DNA of 6,905 nucleotides, from the NCBI GenBank assembly GCA_003450915.1, contig DMEM01000053.1, positions 1 through 6,905 of the forward strand, in the 5' to 3' direction. Source of the DNA: Alphaproteobacteria bacterium (lineage in GTDB: Bacteria > Pseudomonadota > Alphaproteobacteria > UBA1280 > UBA12223). This document shows positions 5,077 through 6,905 of the stretch, one piece after another. The notes under the pieces were generated by a model, which was not told where the DNA came from, did not search any database, and saw nothing but the letters and a program-made list of their open reading frames with translations. Every line of letters begins with the position of its first letter. The first letter of the stretch is position 1. The position numbers and the translations under genes were made by a program.

Positions 5077-5886
5077 TTGGCAAACTTCAAATTAGAAAAC
5101 TACGAAGGAAGTCCTAATACTTTCACTTTCCCTATAAACTCTACATCATTCGATGATTCAAACGAATTTCAAAGTAATATTACACCTATTCCTTTTGAGA
5201 ATAAACATATTGTTATTAGTAAGGGTGCAATTAATCCTAAAGCATTATCAATACAAGGATATTTCACTGGAACTAATAAACTAGATAATTGGAATGAATT
5301 ACTAGAATTATCATCTAGTGCTAACTTAAAGAAATTTTATTTTAGTGAAGATAGATTTTATTTAGTAATCGGGACAACATTTAAACAAACTAGAACAGGT
5401 GGGAGAAATAACTTTATTGATTATGTTGGTGCGATGATTACACCTATTCCTTTTGTCTTCTCAGATACTCTAAAAACTGCCTCATTCAACGGAAGTTGGA
5501 CTGGTGGAACTCAGACAAACGCAGGAAGTCATCAAACATTTATGGAAGAAGTTATTGTTACATTAGATTCAGGTGGAAGTTCAGGAGATACAATTATTAT
5601 AGATAGTCCAAATAATGGGGGAATTACGGTAGAACTTCCTATTTATGGAGGAGGAGATATATTAAAAATTCAACTTGTAACAATGGTTGATACCAATGGA
5701 TATAAAACTAGTGAGTATTGGTATACTACAATTAATGGTAGTCAATACGCAAGAGCTATCAGTGTGAATAAATCTGAGTTAGATTTAACATTATTACCAA
5801 ATCAACAAATAGATAGTTTTACTATTAGTGGGACTGGAAATTATAGTAATATTGAGTTTAAATGGAGGGACAGTTGGTTAGCATAA
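5077..5886 (+). CDS. Distal tail protein (Dit-like, SPP1 gp19.1 type)
   Basis: Forms the ring at the tail tip that joins the tube to the hub. The N-terminal part (1-130) has the Dit pattern: ENKHIVISKGAINPKALSIQ (42-61), a strand turn GYFTG, then NWNELLELSSSANLKKFYF and DYVGAMITPIPFVFSD. The second part (about 150-269) is a beta-rich galectin-like domain ending in a strand NIEFKWRDSWLA, typical for this family. At 269 residues it matches the family size. The start is TTG at 5077, giving MANFKLEN, because there is no ATG in frame until far inside the conserved part; GTGGGG (5061-5066) lies 10 bases upstream. It starts one base after the tape measure stop, and the hub follows. Confidence 0.78.
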   Translation: MANFKLENYEGSPNTFTFPINSTSFDDSNEFQSNITPIPFENKHIVISKGAINPKALSIQGYFTGTNKLDNWNELLELSSSANLKKFYFSEDRFYLVIGTTFKQTRTGGRNNFIDYVGAMITPIPFVFSDTLKTASFNGSWTGGTQTNAGSHQTFMEEVIVTLDSGGSSGDTIIIDSPNNGGITVELPIYGGGDILKIQLVTMVDTNGYKTSEYWYTTINGSQYARAISVNKSELDLTLLPNQQIDSFTISGTGNYSNIEFKWRDSWLA

Positions 5887-5887
5887 G

Positions 5888-6905
5888 ATGGTATTAGAAC
5901 TTCGAGCGGGAAATCAAACAATTATTAACGATGTAAACTTTGAGTATAGTCTTAATATGAATGAGAATAATAGGGCTATTATTAATTTAGAAAGTAACAC
6001 ATCATTCCAAAATAGTTTACTTAACTTAAAAGCCCCAATTTCAGTTTATAGAAATGGTGTCATAGAATTTAAAGGAAAAATTAATAGTAGAAGTAATTTA
6101 GAGGGAAATGCTACTAAATTAATCTGTAACGGAGCAGAACAAGAGTATATTAAAGATAATATTGATTTATCGAGTTTATCAAATAATGGTGTTTATGTGA
6201 ATACTGCTAGTGCTGATATATTTGAAGAATTGATTGGTAATGGCGGAGTTACTTTTTCAAGTGGAACTATAGATACTGGAATTAATATCGACCAAAAGTT
6301 TAGTGAATCTAATAGTTGGTTTAGTGGGATATTAAATTTATTATCTAAAACTGGTCAAGAATTATTCGTAAATTATTCTAATGATACTTTGTCCATTAAG
6401 GACTCTTTAGGAACTGCGGAAGAAATAATTGGAGAGGGTCAAACTTCAATTAGTAAAATTATTGATGATTTTAATAGAGCTGATAGTTCAACTGTTGGTA
6501 ATGGTTGGATTGATATAGGGACTAACCCAAATAAATTTCAAATACTAAATAATCAATTATATGTCGATGGAGTGAGTTTTCTTGAAGCAAGAATAGAAAA
6601 GAGTTTAGGTAAGGTATATGATATATCACCCATAAAGAGTGAGTTTAGTTTTTTTATTCAAAGAGATTTTTTTACTTTAGGAGACCCATCAGGAATTGAA
6701 CTTTACGAAAATAATACACTAAAATTAAGAATAAGATTTGGGACTGTTTTTGGTCCAACCTCCATCAATGAAACAGATTTTTATAATTCAGCTGGAACTA
6801 AAATTGAAACAATTCCATATAATGCTATTACTTCCACAAATCCAGGGACTTTTCAAGTATTGTCTAACGGAGGAGGAAGTTATACTATTAATCATCCTGA
6901 TGGGA
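5888..6905 (+). CDS. Tail hub / tip protein with a grafted DDFNRAD lectin-like domain (partial, 3' end missing)
   Basis: Open from ATG 5888 to the window edge (339 residues, no stop). The N-terminal part fits a tail hub (gp27-like): NLKAPISVYRNGVIEFKGKI (46-65), a strand ending LICNGAEQEY (78-87), a YVNTASADIFEELIG segment (103-117), then DTGINIDQKF and a helix WFSGILNLLSKTGQELFVNY (144-163). These follow the hub pattern of a small barrel and a helical connector. From about 190 the protein changes: DDFNRADSSTVGNGW (193-207), and then beta-rich sequence to the end. DDFNRAD with a following GxGW is a common opening of concanavalin-A/laminin-G-like lectin domains in phage tail proteins, so it may touch the host surface. 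The starting codon follows the previous stop by one base; GGAGGG (5864-5869) is 18 bases upstream, too far to be a good site. Confidence 0.7.
   Translation, partial: MVLELRAGNQTIINDVNFEYSLNMNENNRAIINLESNTSFQNSLLNLKAPISVYRNGVIEFKGKINSRSNLEGNATKLICNGAEQEYIKDNIDLSSLSNNGVYVNTASADIFEELIGNGGVTFSSGTIDTGINIDQKFSESNSWFSGILNLLSKTGQELFVNYSNDTLSIKDSLGTAEEIIGEGQTSISKIIDDFNRADSSTVGNGWIDIGTNPNKFQILNNQLYVDGVSFLEARIEKSLGKVYDISPIKSEFSFFIQRDFFTLGDPSGIELYENNTLKLRIRFGTVFGPTSINETDFYNSAGTKIETIPYNAITSTNPGTFQVLSNGGGSYTINHPDG

Noticed and set aside
1..6905. A hidden defence system, toxin-antitoxin pair, CRISPR array or mobile element
   Set aside because: Nearly all of the window is filled by structural genes in one direction; there are no spaced repeats, terminal inverted repeats or recognisable nuclease, methylase or transposase motifs.

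Overview
The window is the head-to-tail junction and tail-assembly cassette of an AT-rich tailed virus or provirus (Caudoviricetes) with siphovirus-type, non-contractile tail genes. Every supported gene is on the + strand and the genes are packed almost end to end. No sheath gene lies next to the tail tube gene, which argues for a long, flexible, non-contractile tail. I see no integrase, tRNA, CRISPR array, insertion sequence or defence gene.

Organism: both intergenic gaps carry a TTTATAWAW box preceded by AAG (119-130 and 1862-1873). The first sits about 25 bases before an ATG that has no Shine-Dalgarno sequence. This looks like an archaeal TATA/BRE promoter with leaderless transcription. 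Both gaps also begin with a run of six T, as at archaeal terminators. Several internal genes have GGTG, GAGGT or GGAG ribosome-binding sequences. I therefore favour a virus or provirus of an AT-rich archaeon (for example a thaumarchaeon or an AT-rich methanogen). The host is an inference, and a bacterial host is not excluded.

Layout: 1-74 is the C-terminal end of an upstream head gene, possibly the major capsid protein. After a short gap, 151-1846 holds three connector genes: head-tail adaptor, head closure (stopper) and an HK97 gp10-like neck protein. An 87-base gap with a possible terminator and a second TATA-like box follows. The tail unit then runs tail terminator with an extra N-terminal domain (1934-2665), tail tube (2668-3621), two tail assembly chaperone frames joined by a probable -1 frameshift at AAAAAAT (3623-4272), a very short tape measure protein (4272-5075), distal tail protein (5077-5886) and an incomplete tail hub carrying a DDFNRAD lectin-like segment (5888 to the window end).

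How they work together: the adaptor, stopper and neck proteins dock on the portal and close the filled head. The chaperones coat the tape measure while tube subunits polymerise around it, the terminator caps the tube, and the distal protein and hub form the tip that meets the host surface. The least ordinary points are the tape measure of only 267 residues with a glycine-zipper C-terminus, the frameshift site, the extra domain on the terminator, the lectin-like graft on the hub, and the archaeal-looking promoters.
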